64,000 nt of DNA from Mycolicibacterium canariasense (GTDB taxonomy: Bacteria > Actinomycetota > Actinomycetes > Mycobacteriales > Mycobacteriaceae), in assembly GCF_002101555.1 (NCBI RefSeq), contig NZ_LQOL01000047.1:17017-81016 (forward strand), in the 5' to 3' direction. Under the pieces are notes generated by a model that was not told the origin of the DNA, made no database searches, and saw nothing but the letters and a program-made list of their open reading frames with translations. Shown here in pieces: positions 22,601 through 31,662 of the stretch. The position numbers were made by a program, and so were the translations under genes. Each line of letters opens with the position of its first letter. The stretch's first letter is position 1.

Positions 22601-23195
22601 GCACCAGCAGGTACAGCCCGAGGGTCGCGATGGCGACGACATTGTTGACGACGGGCGCCCAGGCCGGCGGACCGAACACGTTGCGGGTGTTCAGGATTGC
22701 CATGTACACCGAGGTCAGGCCATAGAAGATGACCTGCGGCAGCAGCAGATACGCGAACGCGGTGGTCAGCGGCCGGTTCACCTGCGGATCCCCGCCCAGC
22801 ATCAGGTCGACCAGCAGCGGCGCGGCGGCCACCGAGACGATCGTGGCGATCAGCAGCAGGGTGGTGGCCAGGGTGACCAGCCTGCGCACGAAAGCCGTTC
22901 CGCCGTCGGCGTCGTCGCGTTCGGCACGGGCCAGCACCGGCACGAAGATGGCGGTGAACGTCGCCTCCAGGACCAGGGCAGCCACCAGGTTGGGCAGCTG
23001 ATTGGCCACGGTGAAGGAGCTCGACAGCGCCGCGCCGAGGATGGCGGCCAGCAGCACGATGCGGAAGAAGCCGGTGATCCGGCTGATCAGGGTGGCGAAC
23101 GCCATGCCCCAGGACCGCGACACCACGGCCGAATCCGACAGTTCCTTGCGCGGGGCTGCAGCGAACCCGCGGGAGGCGCGTTGCGGTGTGTTCAT
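19668..23195 (-). CDS. murJ: MurJ lipid II flippase fused to a pseudokinase
   Basis: 1175-aa MviN/MurJ with the mycobacterial architecture. The flippase core of about 14 membrane segments (residues about 20-560) starts at GMAFATLISRITGFFRIVLL. A proline-rich linker follows, then a protein-kinase-like domain at about 690-900 (IASGRYRLLVFHGG). That domain lacks the catalytic Asp/DFG residues; in M. tuberculosis it binds FhaA after PknB phosphorylation. A single membrane segment near 970-993 (LIIGLSAAGVIVVIALVVLA) precedes an external domain. The ATG start overlaps the preceding gene by 4 nt. It moves lipid II across the membrane for peptidoglycan synthesis. Confidence 0.95.
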   Translation of the reverse strand: MNTPQRASRGFAAAPRKELSDSAVVSRSWGMAFATLISRITGFFRIVLLAAILGAALSSSFTVANQLPNLVAALVLEATFTAIFVPVLARAERDDADGGTAFVRRLVTLATTLLLIATIVSVAAAPLLVDLMLGGDPQVNRPLTTAFAYLLLPQVIFYGLTSVYMAILNTRNVFGPPAWAPVVNNVVAIATLGLYLLVPGELSLDPVQMGNAKLLVLGIGTTLGVVAQAAVLLIAIRRQRISLRPLWGVDDRLKKFGTMAAAMVLYVLISQIGLIVGNQIASAAAASGPAIYNYTWLVLQLPFGMIGVTVLTVVMPRLSRNAAAENGPAILADLSLATRLTMITLIPIVAFMTVAGPAIGSALFAYGNFGATDAGYLGMAITLSAFTLIPYALVLLQLRVFYAREQPWIPIVLILVITAVKIVASVLVGHLVTDPELVAGYLGLANGLGFLAGATIGHVVLRANLAPLLPPRAGGLISVDVVRTILVTIAGSMVAGLVAHVVDQLLGVEKLTEHAGAAGSLLRLLILGVIMLPIIAGVLLAARVPDAQAALRVVRSRLGRTPAAPVAPPPRVISQRPVARVNYPDHRNSYTSQRPAGTGTRKGHMVADQPGSGFPPSADGPAEAGSGAGPTTRIPRADAGDFQPDIPARPPADYGGDPTREQLPFDPPREPAVETAAPGSRLPGEEDVHLVPGATIASGRYRLLVFHGGPPHLQFWHALDTALDRQVALTFIDPDGQLPDSEVQDILGRTSKLSKINSPGIAQILDVARAATGGLVVAEWIRGGSLAEVAETAPSPIGGARAIQSLAAAAEAAHRSGVALSIDDPSRVRVSIEGDVALAFPATLPSATPEDDIRGIGAALYALLINRWPLPEAGVHSGLAPADVDGAGQPVEPRSVDRDIPFQISAAAARAVQAGGGIRSAPTLLNLLQQATAVADRTDYIAPVDGGDAAAPARPFSAVAAGDPDTLARRRKGLIIGLSAAGVIVVIALVVLASVLNRIFGDVGGSLDKQELGLNAPTSSSSSAAGDVVKPVRATVYSPEGEADEPTLAGLAIDGNPATAWPTDTYSDPNPFPNFKNGVGLMLQLPQPTTLASVTVDVSSTGTAVQIRSAQSANPAKLEDTTVLAPATPLKKGSNTITIPNASPTSYVLVWISTLGTVDGKNRSDISEITLKAQS

Positions 23196-25591
23196 CGGCG
23201 ATCGTCGTCGGGGGCGTGGGCCAGGGCGGTGTCCAGCGGATCGGGCCGGTGGGCCCGGGCCGGTCGGGTCGGTGGCACCAGATCGGCGCGGTCGGGCTGG
23301 CCGCGGAACCGGTGCCAGAGGCGCCGGCCGACCAGCAGCGCCAGGATCACCCCGCCGGTCAGGGTGATGAAGAACAGCACCTTGCCGTAGGCGTTGGAGT
23401 GCACCGACAACCGGACCTGCTCACCGAGTGGCATCCCGTCGACGGTGCTCAACCCGACGTCCACGGCGACGCGCTGGGTGAAGTGCACCTCGATCGGGAC
23501 GCGCAGCGGCAGATAGCCGGGCGGCAGTTCGATCTCACCGGGATCGGTCACCGTCATGCCGGGCGGTGCGTCGATGTGCAGCCGCACCCTGATGGGCACC
23601 GGCAGGTCGTTGCGCAGGGCCAGCGGCAGCGGGCTGCGTTCGGTCGCCAGGGTGTAGGAACCGCCGGGGTTGACGATGGTCACCGCGTGGACGATGTCGG
23701 ACACCGTTCGGGTGACCGTCGAAAGCCGTTGCTGTGCAAGCCCGTTACGTGCGTCGGGCGGTACCGTCTGGCTCAGTGCGCGCAGCATGTCCTCACGAAG
23801 CGGTGCGGTGTACGCCGCTCCGGTGAGCCCGGTCTGCTGATCGGTGGTCAGTGCCGAGGTGAGCTGCCACAGCCGCGCGGTGGTCGAGCCGACGCCGGCG
23901 ATGACGTCGTCGTCGAACCGGGCGCGCGGGTTGGCGTCGATGGCCGGTGGCGGGCTGTCCACGGGCGGCGCCCCGGCCGAGGTCTCGGCGATCAGGGCGG
24001 GCAGCGGTCGCGGCACCGCCAACCCGGCGCGGATGGTGCTGGAGATCGCGCTGAACACCGCCTGGGCTTCGTCCGGCCGCAGATTCCAGCCCAGCGGCGG
24101 CATGACGATCTGGGTGCGCGGCTCGATATCCGGGCGCAGGCCGCGCCACAACAGCGCACCCAGCGCATCCTGCAGGCGGGCCACCGCGGAGTCGTGTTTG
24201 AGCGGGATCGTCAGCGACGAATCGACGTAGGTGGGCGTCTGCGGATCGGTACCGGCGCCGGCCAGCGCGGCGCCCAGCATGGGATCGAACGGTGCGGTGA
24301 CCACCTGCGGTGCGTCGCGGCGCGGCTGCAACGCCACCGTGTCGGCACCGTCACCGGTCAGCGGGGCGGCAGCGATCGCGACGGTCGGCCCCTGGGTGCC
24401 GAGGACCTGTGCCGCCCGCTGGGTCAGCGGGCCGTCACCGAGCAGGGTCGTGCCCCGTACCGATTTCACCCCGAGGATCTGGTCGACGATATCGGCGGCC
24501 GAGGCGATGGCCGCGCCGTTCAACGCGGCGTCGCCGACCCGGTCCAGGGCATCCAGATCGGCCTGGGCGTACACCGTCGAGGTCACACATGTCCGCTGGG
24601 CCAGCGCCTTGAGCCGGTTGAGCCAGTCCACCGCCGCGTCCTTGCCGGTGCCGGGCCGGGTGGGTGCGCCCATACCGCCGTCGGGCGCGGTGCTGATCAC
24701 ATAGCCGGCGGTCATCGCGTTCACGGTGACCAGCAGGTCCGGGTCCACCGCCAGGCACAGCGCGGTGCGCACGGTGCCGTCCGGGTCGACCTCGGGACTG
24801 GTCGCGAAATCGGCCGCCGACAGCAGGGTGTCCAGGCGGCCGCCGGAGGCCAGCGAGGTGGCCAGGTCGTCGTCGACCAGTCGCACCGGTGTGGTGCCGC
24901 CGGGGATGCCGGCGGCCAGCCGGGGCCGGTCGGCCAGCGGCCACAGCACGGTGGTGGCCACCGGATTGGTGGTGTCGGGTGCGACGACGGCGCCGAGCGC
25001 GGCCTCGTTGGCCGCGCCGCTGCTCTCGGTCGGGTCGGCCGGCACGCCGAGTACCGGGAGCAGGAAGCGGGCGTCGTCGAGGCGGGCCGGCTCGCCGTAG
25101 TCGGGGGTGCCGTTGACGTTCACCAGCACCGGGTAGACGCCCGGCTTGTCGATGCGCAGGGACGGCAGCCGACCGGCCCGCACGGGGTAGCTCAGGGTGA
25201 ACGGGACCCGCTGCCCGCGCTCCAATTCCGGTGCCACCGTGATGAAGTCGGCCACCGGTTCGTACTGGTCGAGGTTTCCGGAGAGATTGGTGCGCAACCC
25301 CGGTGCGGCCGTCACGGCCGCGGCGTGCTCGAGCCGGACGACGATATCGCGCACCGGCCGATCGCCGATATTGCTCACGGTGCCGGTGACGGTGACCACG
25401 GCATCGCTGGTGGTCGTGACGATGTCGGGAGTGACGTGGTCGATCTGCAACTGGAGGAACTGCGCCGAACCGGGTTCACCCGCGGCCGCGCGCGGCGAGA
25501 TCGCGGGACTGGCGAACAGGATGAGCATCGCGGCGGCGGCGAGGAAGCGGAGAACAATCACCGCCCTCGAACTCACGGGCCGTTTCCGCAT
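23192..25591 (-). CDS. Large exported membrane-anchored protein (Rv3909 family)
   Basis: 799-aa envelope protein of unknown function, conserved in mycobacteria just before murJ. It has an N-terminal signal/anchor ([19 protein letters not shown]), a long extracytoplasmic region ([20 protein letters not shown] suggests an Ig-like fold), and a C-terminal membrane segment ([19 protein letters not shown]) with a basic cytosolic tail. The start is set at the ATG at 25589-25591; the frame continues open upstream inside mutT4 but is arginine/alanine-rich shadow sequence. It overlaps mutT4 by 19 nt and murJ by 4 nt, suggesting coupled expression and a peptidoglycan-related job (inference). Confidence 0.88.
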   Translation of the reverse strand: MRKRPVSSRAVIVLRFLAAAAMLILFASPAISPRAAAGEPGSAQFLQLQIDHVTPDIVTTTSDAVVTVTGTVSNIGDRPVRDIVVRLEHAAAVTAAPGLRTNLSGNLDQYEPVADFITVAPELERGQRVPFTLSYPVRAGRLPSLRIDKPGVYPVLVNVNGTPDYGEPARLDDARFLLPVLGVPADPTESSGAANEAALGAVVAPDTTNPVATTVLWPLADRPRLAAGIPGGTTPVRLVDDDLATSLASGGRLDTLLSAADFATSPEVDPDGTVRTALCLAVDPDLLVTVNAMTAGYVISTAPDGGMGAPTRPGTGKDAAVDWLNRLKALAQRTCVTSTVYAQADLDALDRVGDAALNGAAIASAADIVDQILGVKSVRGTTLLGDGPLTQRAAQVLGTQGPTVAIAAAPLTGDGADTVALQPRRDAPQVVTAPFDPMLGAALAGAGTDPQTPTYVDSSLTIPLKHDSAVARLQDALGALLWRGLRPDIEPRTQIVMPPLGWNLRPDEAQAVFSAISSTIRAGLAVPRPLPALIAETSAGAPPVDSPPPAIDANPRARFDDDVIAGVGSTTARLWQLTSALTTDQQTGLTGAAYTAPLREDMLRALSQTVPPDARNGLAQQRLSTVTRTVSDIVHAVTIVNPGGSYTLATERSPLPLALRNDLPVPIRVRLHIDAPPGMTVTDPGEIELPPGYLPLRVPIEVHFTQRVAVDVGLSTVDGMPLGEQVRLSVHSNAYGKVLFFITLTGGVILALLVGRRLWHRFRGQPDRADLVPPTRPARAHRPDPLDTALAHAPDDDRR

Positions 25592-26346
25592 CCGTTCGCC
25601 CGCCGCCTCGTCGAGTCCTCCTGGCGCCGGTTCCTGGTGTGCGAATGGGTCTGGGGTCGCCGCCGCGGGGAGCTGTGCGGCAGCGGTGGCAGCGCCGCGG
25701 GCCCGTCGGTCTGCAGCTTGTCGATGAGTTCGCCGGCGACTTCGGCCAGCCGCCGCTCGTCGGCGTAGGCCAGCCGGGCCGGCAGGTCCTCCAGCGGAAC
25801 CCACGCAACCTCGGTGACCTCCACGTCGTCATCGGAGAGTTCACCGCCCAGGAAACGCATCAGGTAATGGTGCACCGTCTTGTGTACTCGGCGCCCCTCG
25901 GTGACGAACCAGTAGTCGATGCTGCCCAGGGCGGCCAGCACGCTGCCCTGGATGCCGGTCTCCTCGGCGACCTCGCGGATGGCGGTCTGTTCGGCCGTCT
26001 CACCCATCTCGATATGGCCCTTGGGCAGCGACCAGAGCATCCGCCCGCGCCGGTCGATCCGCCCGATCAGCGCGGCGACCTGGCTCTCCTTCGGACCGTC
26101 GATACCGTCGATGACCAAACCGCCGGCCGAGGTCTCGTGCACGGTGCGTAACCGCTCCTGGGCGCGGCGCGGCGGATGTTGCTGGCGGTTCTGGCCGGGT
26201 TTGGCCGGACTGGGGGTCTTCTCGGCGGCCGGCTCGCCGGCGTTCGAGGCGGACTGCTCGGATACAGGTGTCGGTGGACCGGCAGCGCGGCGTCCGCGGC
26301 GACGCCCTCGGCGCCGTCGCGGTTTGGCTTGTTCGCCGTCCGACAC
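25573..26346 (-). CDS. mutT4: NUDIX hydrolase MutT4
   Basis: 257-aa NUDIX hydrolase of the mycobacterial MutT4 family, proposed to act on (d)NTPs. The NUDIX box is [20 protein letters not shown] (G-x5-E-x7-REVxEExG) at about residues 125-147. The N-terminus is strongly basic ([17 protein letters not shown]), typical of MutT4. The start is the GTG at 26344-26346 (VSDGEQAK), matching the family; codons upstream are dissimilar. It is divergent from pcnA. Confidence 0.92.
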   Translation of the reverse strand: MSDGEQAKPRRRRGRRRGRRAAGPPTPVSEQSASNAGEPAAEKTPSPAKPGQNRQQHPPRRAQERLRTVHETSAGGLVIDGIDGPKESQVAALIGRIDRRGRMLWSLPKGHIEMGETAEQTAIREVAEETGIQGSVLAALGSIDYWFVTEGRRVHKTVHHYLMRFLGGELSDDDVEVTEVAWVPLEDLPARLAYADERRLAEVAGELIDKLQTDGPAALPPLPHSSPRRRPQTHSHTRNRRQEDSTRRRANGCGNGP

Positions 26347-26443
26347 CCAAGCGATAGTAGCTGCCGCGGCATGCCGTCCTTGCCACACTGGCCCGGTCGT
26401 GGCCGGGCTGTCGCCGGGTCGTTATCGCCGGGATGGTCGTCAC

Positions 26444-26449
26444 TAGACT
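26444..26449 (+). promoter_or_regulatory. -10 element for leaderless pcnA transcript
   Basis: TAGACT (TANNNT) ends 8 nt before the pcnA GTG, with no ribosome-binding site between. This is the spacing expected when transcription starts at or next to the start codon. The -35 region is not consensus. Confidence 0.45.
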
Positions 26450-26457
26450 CACCGAAC

Positions 26458-27921
26458 GTGCCGAACCACCCGACCTCCGAAGACGCCGACGCCGAACTGC
26501 TGGCCGGCGCCTGGGTGGCGCTGAGCGGGTACCGGCCGCTGCTCGCCGACCTCGGCGCGGTGTTCGCCGCCGCCGGGCATGAGCTGTACCTGGTGGGCGG
26601 CAGCGTGCGGGACGCCCTGCTCGGCCGGGTCTACACCGACCTGGACTTCACCACTGACGCCCGCCCGGAGCAGATGCAAAAGCTGCTGCGCGGCTGGGGC
26701 GACGCGCTGTGGGACACCGGCATCGAGTTCGGCACGATCGGGGTCGGCAAGGGTGGGCACCGGCTGGAGATCACCACCTTCCGCTCCGACAGTTATGACC
26801 AGGTGACGCGTAATCCGCAGGTCCGCTTCGGTGACAGCCTCGACGAGGACCTGGTGCGTCGCGATTTCACCGTCAACGCGATGGCCGTGCGGATCACCGA
26901 GGACGGGCCGACCGAGTTCTGTGACCCATTGGGCGGTCTGGCCGCGCTGCGCGCCAAGGTGCTCGACACCCCGTCGGCACCGCAGGTGTCCTTCGGTGAC
27001 GACCCGTTGCGGATGCTGCGCGCGGCCAGGTTCGTGTCCCAGCTGGGATTCACCGTCGCGCCCCGGGTGCTGGAGGCGCTGCTGGACATGGCGCCGCAGC
27101 TGGAGCGGATCACCGCCGAGCGGGTGGCCGCCGAACTGGACAAGCTGCTGCTGGGCGTCGACCCGGTCGCCGGGGTGGATCTGATGGTGCAGACCGGGCT
27201 CGGTGATGTGGTGCTGCCCGAGGTCGGCGACATGCGGATGGCCATCGACGAACACCATCAGCACAAGGATGTGTACTGGCATTCGCTGACGGTGCTGCGC
27301 CAAGCCGTCGACCTCGAGGAGGACGGGCCGGATCTGGTGCTGCGCTGGGCGGCGCTGCTGCACGACATCGGCAAGCCCGCCACCCGCCGGCACGAACCCG
27401 ACGGCGGGGTGAGCTTCCATCACCACGAGGTGGTCGGCGCCAAGATGACGCGCAAGCGGCTGCGCGCGCTGAAGTACTCCAAGCAGATGGTCGACGACGT
27501 GTCCCAGCTGGTGTACCTGCACCTGCGCTTCCACGGCTACGCCGATGCGGCCGGCACCGGCCGGTGGACCGATTCGGCGGTGCGCCGGTACGTCACCGAC
27601 GCCGGCCCGTTGCTGACCCGGCTGCACAAACTCGTGCGTGCCGATTGCACGACGCGCAACAAGCGGCGGGCGGCCCGGCTGCAGGCCAACTACGACGACC
27701 TGGAGGCGCGGATCGTCGAATTGGCCGAGAAAGAGGACCTGCAGCGGGTACGCCCCGATCTGGACGGCAACGAGATCATGGAGATTCTCGGCATCCCGGC
27801 GGGACCGCAGGTGGGCCAGGCGTGGAAGTACCTCAAGGAACTCCGGCTGGACCGCGGACCGCTCGAGCACGACGAGGCCGTCGCCGAACTGAAGAAATGG
27901 TGGAACGCGCAGCACGGCTGA
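26458..27921 (+). CDS. pcnA: CCA tRNA nucleotidyltransferase/poly(A) polymerase family
   Basis: 487 aa. Adds or repairs the CCA end of tRNAs (annotated PcnA in mycobacteria). The nucleotidyltransferase signature is ELYLVGGSVRDALLGR with the metal-binding DLDFTTDA. An HD domain follows (WAALLHDIGKPATRRHEPD, then FHHHEVVGAKM). The start is the GTG at 26458-26460, 8 nt after a TAGACT -10, i.e. probably leaderless. The frame is open much further upstream, but that part lies antisense to mutT4. Confidence 0.93.
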   Translation: MPNHPTSEDADAELLAGAWVALSGYRPLLADLGAVFAAAGHELYLVGGSVRDALLGRVYTDLDFTTDARPEQMQKLLRGWGDALWDTGIEFGTIGVGKGGHRLEITTFRSDSYDQVTRNPQVRFGDSLDEDLVRRDFTVNAMAVRITEDGPTEFCDPLGGLAALRAKVLDTPSAPQVSFGDDPLRMLRAARFVSQLGFTVAPRVLEALLDMAPQLERITAERVAAELDKLLLGVDPVAGVDLMVQTGLGDVVLPEVGDMRMAIDEHHQHKDVYWHSLTVLRQAVDLEEDGPDLVLRWAALLHDIGKPATRRHEPDGGVSFHHHEVVGAKMTRKRLRALKYSKQMVDDVSQLVYLHLRFHGYADAAGTGRWTDSAVRRYVTDAGPLLTRLHKLVRADCTTRNKRRAARLQANYDDLEARIVELAEKEDLQRVRPDLDGNEIMEILGIPAGPQVGQAWKYLKELRLDRGPLEHDEAVAELKKWWNAQHG

Positions 27922-27937
27922 TGCGTCTTCAAAGGGC

Positions 27938-28438
27938 ATGGACTATTGCCTGGCCGACGGTGACGGCGGCGCCACCATGTTCTCCGCGGAACCGGTCGTC
28001 GACGCGGACGGCGACGGACTGCTCGACGGTGTCGGACTCGACCTCGACGGGGACGGTGTCGTCGACGATGCGCTGGCCGATCTGGACCGGGATGGGCTGG
28101 CCGATCACGGAGTGCACGACGTGGGGGCCGCGGGTGCGGCGTACTTCACCGACGACGGTTCCGGCACATGGGCTTTGGCGGCCGACGCCGGGGCTCGGGG
28201 CGGGCAGCTGCGCTGGTTCGGGCTGGACGGGGTGGAACAGAGCGGCGGTCCGATGGTGGATTTCGATGCCGACGGCCAAGTGGACGACCGGCTGCTGGAC
28301 ACCGATGGTGACGGACTGGCCGACCAGGCGTTGGCGGGACAGGCCGCCTACGCCGACCGCGACGCCGACGGGCACTGGGACGTCAAGCTCACCGATGCCG
28401 ACGGGGACGGGGCCGCGGATTCGGCGAGCGAGGTCTAG
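27938..28438 (+). CDS. Acidic protein made of DxDxDG calcium-loop repeats
   Basis: 166 aa, no signal peptide and no membrane segment. At least seven Asp-rich loops of thrombospondin-3/dockerin/EF-hand type are visible: [70 protein letters not shown]. The composition predicts a very acidic Ca2+-binding protein. It corresponds to the Rv3906c family beside pcnA, of unknown function. It overlaps the convergent next gene by 4 nt. Such loops are usually extracellular, yet no export signal is seen. Confidence 0.8.
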   Translation: MDYCLADGDGGATMFSAEPVVDADGDGLLDGVGLDLDGDGVVDDALADLDRDGLADHGVHDVGAAGAAYFTDDGSGTWALAADAGARGGQLRWFGLDGVEQSGGPMVDFDADGQVDDRLLDTDGDGLADQALAGQAAYADRDADGHWDVKLTDADGDGAADSASEV

Positions 28439-29211
28439 CCCCGGCCGGCGCCCGGCGGTCCCGCGAACGCCTGCGCGATGGTCAGCCAGGTCGCGGCGTC
28501 TTCGCCGACGGCGCTTACGTCGAGTTCGGCCGGGGGCCGGCGCTGGGTGACCAGCATGCAGAAGTCCTCGGCCGACCCGGTCACCGACTGGGCCGCGTCC
28601 TCGGGCCCCCAGGTCCACGAAACCCCGTCCGGCGCTTGCAGTTTCACGTGAAACGGGGCGGTGGGCGGGGTCAGGCCGTGCACGGTGAAGGCGAAATCGC
28701 GGGTCCGCACACCGATATGGGCGATCGACCGCAGCCGCGCCGTCGGCTCGCGGCGCACCCCGAGCGCGTCAGCGATGTCGAGGCCGTGCGCCCAGGTCTC
28801 CATCAGTCGGGCGGTCGCCATCGACGCGGCGCTCATCGGCGGTCCGAACCATGGCAACTTGCGCCCGTCCTCGACGCGCAGCAGTGCATCGTGCAGCCGG
28901 GACCGGTCGGCCCGCCAGCCGGCCAGCAGTGCGGCCGGGGGCGTGGTGGCCAGCCGCTCGGCGGCCGCGTCGACGAAACCGAACGGGTCTACGGTGGCCT
29001 CGGCCAGCACCGCCCCGAAGGCGGCTTCGTCGGTGACCGCCTGCAGGGAGGTCCGGTCCGTCCACCACAGGTGGGCGATCTGATGCGCGATGGTCCAGCC
29101 GGGGGAGGGGGTTTCGGTCCGCCAGGCCGGCGCGGGCAGGTCGGCGACCAACGCGTCGAGCACGTCGCTCTCGGCCTGCAGGTCGGCGACGATCGGTCCG
29201 GCTCCAGCCAT
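28435..29211 (-). CDS. TIGR03084/maleylpyruvate isomerase-like (DinB fold) protein
   Basis: 258-aa member of the mycothiol-dependent maleylpyruvate isomerase-like superfamily, TIGR03084 group (Rv0036c type). The N-terminal four-helix metal-binding fold shows [15 protein letters not shown] (His ligands) and a later [15 protein letters not shown]. The substrate is unknown. Codons for the internal PFHVKL segment are formed by a parS-like palindrome at 28640-28655. It lies 10 bp downstream of a co-directional MFS transporter. Confidence 0.85.
   Translation of the reverse strand: MAGAGPIVADLQAESDVLDALVADLPAPAWRTETPSPGWTIAHQIAHLWWTDRTSLQAVTDEAAFGAVLAEATVDPFGFVDAAAERLATTPPAALLAGWRADRSRLHDALLRVEDGRKLPWFGPPMSAASMATARLMETWAHGLDIADALGVRREPTARLRSIAHIGVRTRDFAFTVHGLTPPTAPFHVKLQAPDGVSWTWGPEDAAQSVTGSAEDFCMLVTQRRPPAELDVSAVGEDAATWLTIAQAFAGPPGAGRG
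28640..28655. promoter_or_regulatory. parS: Candidate third parS site
   Basis: AGTTTCACGTGAAACG retains the complete 14-bp parS core GTTTCACGTGAAAC and differs from the 16-bp palindrome only at the two outer bases. It lies inside a coding sequence 15.8 kb from parS site 2, on the same side of the origin. Confidence 0.7.
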
Positions 29212-29221
29212 GAGTGGAACC

Positions 29222-30520
29222 CTAACCCCGGTCCGGTACCGGTCTGTTGCGCCTACCCAGCCAGGCGTGCACGGCCAGCCCGGTCAGGTAGAGCACCGCA
29301 CCGGCACAGACCAGCGCCACCGACCGGCCGTCGGCCGGGATCACCGCGGCGGCCACCGTGACGGCGAGCACGAACGACATCCAGAACAGCGCGTCCTGGA
29401 CCGTGAACACGTGCCCGCGCAGGGCGTCGTCGACGTCGATCTGCATGGCACTGTCCGCGCACAGCTTCACCACCTGTCCGGCCGCGCCCAGGATGAAGCC
29501 GCAGACGATCATCACCGGCACGGCGAGCGTCACCGCGCACAGCTGCACGACGGCGGCCAGCGCGAGCGCCCCGTTGGCCGCGCGGTACCGGCCCCAGCGG
29601 CCGACCAGGGCCGGGGTCAGCAGCGTGGCCAGCAGCGCCCCGGCGCCGGCGGCGCCGACGAACAGCACCGTGGTGCCCAGCCCGACACCCGCGACCTCCT
29701 GATCGCCGATGTGCCGCACGATCACCAACACCAGCAGGGTGTTGATGCCGAAGGCCATGCGGTGTGCGGCCAGCCCGCTCAGCGTCGCGGCGACGGTCGG
29801 CACCGACAGCACCGTGCGCGCCCCGTGCAGCCAGCCGGTGAACACGGCGTAGGCCACCGAACCGTGCACGGCGCGGGCGCTGTCGTCGGGGCCGAGCACG
29901 TGCGGGGAGAAGCGCACCGACAGCCACAGGGCACCGGCGATGGGCACCGCGGCCAGGAAGATCACCACCGAGGCCCCGGCGTCGTTCGCGCCGAGCAGCC
30001 AGCGCGGCAGCAGCATGAAATTCGCGCCGAGGAAGGTGGCCACCGAGGCGGTCGCGGTGGCCACCGAGTTCATCGCGATCACCTTGTCGCGCGGCACCAC
30101 GTGCGGCAGCGCGGCCGACAGCCCGGACGAGACGAACCGGGTGAACCCGTTGACGATCAGCGCCCCCAGCAGCAGCACCAGATTCGGTGAATCGACGGCC
30201 AGCGCGGTTGCCACGGCGAGCACCAGCGTCAGCCGGCCGGCGTTGGCGCCCACCAGCACCCAGCGCCGGTCCCAGCGGTCCAGCAGCGGGCCGGCGAACG
30301 GGCCGAGGATCGAATAGGGCAGGAACAACACGGCGAACGACAGTGCGATCTCCCATGGCCGCGCGGCGCGCTCGGGGTTGAACAGGATGGCGCCGGCCAG
30401 CCCCGCCTGGAACAGTCCGTCACCGAACTGGCTGACCGCCCGCAGTTCCAGCAGCCGCCGGAATTCGGGCATGCCGCGCACCGCCTGCCAGCCGGTGTCA
30501 GGTGGGCGGGTGTCGGTCAT
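29222..30520 (-). CDS. MFS transporter (Rv0037c family)
   Basis: 432-aa major facilitator with about 12 hydrophobic segments. The segment after the first loop, [20 protein letters not shown], carries the MFS loop 2-3 motif ([10 protein letters not shown]). No substrate can be deduced; related proteins are often annotated as enterobactin-exporter-like or drug efflux. It is divergent from the YqgE gene, with 130 bp between starts, and upstream of the TIGR03084 gene on the same strand. Confidence 0.85.
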   Translation of the reverse strand: MTDTRPPDTGWQAVRGMPEFRRLLELRAVSQFGDGLFQAGLAGAILFNPERAARPWEIALSFAVLFLPYSILGPFAGPLLDRWDRRWVLVGANAGRLTLVLAVATALAVDSPNLVLLLGALIVNGFTRFVSSGLSAALPHVVPRDKVIAMNSVATATASVATFLGANFMLLPRWLLGANDAGASVVIFLAAVPIAGALWLSVRFSPHVLGPDDSARAVHGSVAYAVFTGWLHGARTVLSVPTVAATLSGLAAHRMAFGINTLLVLVIVRHIGDQEVAGVGLGTTVLFVGAAGAGALLATLLTPALVGRWGRYRAANGALALAAVVQLCAVTLAVPVMIVCGFILGAAGQVVKLCADSAMQIDVDDALRGHVFTVQDALFWMSFVLAVTVAAAVIPADGRSVALVCAGAVLYLTGLAVHAWLGRRNRPVPDRG

Positions 30521-30650
30521 GTGGTTTCAGATCCTGTCCGGGCCGGGCGGTGCCAACTGAGCCGTCCGCACCCGGAATCCACCCTACAAATATCCCGGCG
30601 GGCCGTGCTTGTTCGTCACGGCGCGCGGCCGCTGGTGCGATGATGGGTGC

Positions 30651-31256
30651 GTGGCGCACCCAGAGGATCCGGAGGATTACACGACTCCGACGGCACCTCG
30701 AGTGCGGGCCGGAACCCTGCTGCTGGCCGAGACGGATCTGCTCGAGCCGACGTTCCGGCGCAGCGTCATCTACATCGTCGAGCACAACGAGGGCGGCACG
30801 CTCGGAGTGGTGCTGAACCGCCCCAGCGAAACGGCGGTGTACAACGTGCTCCCGCAGTGGGCCAAGCTCGCGGTGAAGCCCAAGTCGATGTTCATCGGCG
30901 GACCGGTCAAGCGTGATTCCGCGCTGTGCCTGGCGACCCTGCGGGTCGGGATGAGTGCGACCGACGTGCCCGGGCTGCGCCACGTGCAGGGCCGGGTCGC
31001 GATGGTCGACCTGGACGCCGATCCGGAGGCGATCGCCCCCCTGGTGGAGGGGGTGCGGATCTTCGCCGGGTACTCCGGCTGGACCCTCGGTCAGCTCGAG
31101 GGCGAGATCGCGCGCGACGACTGGATCGTGCTGTCGGCGCTGCCGTCGGACATCCTGGTCGAACCGCGGATCGACCTGTGGGCCCGGGTGCTGCGGCGCC
31201 AGCCGCTACCGCTGTCGATGCTGGCCACGCACCCGATAGACCTCAGCAGGAACTGA
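30651..31256 (+). CDS. YqgE/AlgH family protein (DUF179)
   Basis: 201 aa, cytosolic, family of unknown function. Conserved stretches: RAGTLLLAETDLLEPTFRRS, EGGTLGVVLNRPSE, MFIGGPVKRDSALCL and FAGYSGWTLGQLEGEI. The start is the GTG at 30651-30653 (VAHPEDPED), matching the family N-terminus; upstream in-frame codons are unlike it. Followed by a convergent small membrane protein. Confidence 0.9.
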   Translation: MAHPEDPEDYTTPTAPRVRAGTLLLAETDLLEPTFRRSVIYIVEHNEGGTLGVVLNRPSETAVYNVLPQWAKLAVKPKSMFIGGPVKRDSALCLATLRVGMSATDVPGLRHVQGRVAMVDLDADPEAIAPLVEGVRIFAGYSGWTLGQLEGEIARDDWIVLSALPSDILVEPRIDLWARVLRRQPLPLSMLATHPIDLSRN

Positions 31257-31265
31257 GCAGGGCGG

Positions 31266-31631
31266 TCAGCTGCAGGACAGCGTGCAGGAGGCGCAGGAGC
31301 CGGCGCAGCCCGAACCGGCCTGCGTCTTGGTGAGTTCCTGGGCGGCCTCGGCCCTGGCGACCAGCTTGGCGTTCTGCCAGCAGCCGGCGGCGACGGTGCC
31401 GATCGCACCCAACACACACACCACGAGCACCAGCAGCGCCATCGAGCCGGGCTTGGCCAGGGCCACCACACCACCGGCGGCGAGCATCGCTGCCGCCGCG
31501 AACTGAGTGGGCGCGACGGCGCGCAGCACCTGGCGGACGGGGTCGGCGGAGTGTGGGCGGGTCAGCGTCCAGCCGGCGACACCGGCCGTGGCAGCCGCGG
31601 CGCACAGACACAACACGGCGGCGACGAGCAT
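31266..31631 (-). CDS. Small membrane protein with cysteine-rich tail (Rv0039c family)
   Basis: 121 aa. About three hydrophobic segments: LVAAVLCLCAAAATAGVAGW, FAAAAMLAAGGVVALA and MALLVLVVCVLGAIGTVAAG. They are followed by a short helix and a tail GCAGSCASCTLSCS containing a C-x3-C-x2-C-x3-C pattern. Function unknown. The ATG at 31629-31631 lies 31 bp after mtc28 on the same strand. The tail could bind a metal or cluster or be modified (inference). Confidence 0.75.
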   Translation of the reverse strand: MLVAAVLCLCAAAATAGVAGWTLTRPHSADPVRQVLRAVAPTQFAAAAMLAAGGVVALAKPGSMALLVLVVCVLGAIGTVAAGCWQNAKLVARAEAAQELTKTQAGSGCAGSCASCTLSCS

Positions 31632-31662
31632 GCGCCCCAGGATACGAGGCGCCGCGAAGGCG

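Noticed and set aside
20754..25768. Two 860-880-codon plus-strand frames opposite murJ and the Rv3909-type gene
   Set aside because: Low-complexity His/Gln/Arg/Gly-rich translations mirrored from real genes; no family motifs or plausible starts.
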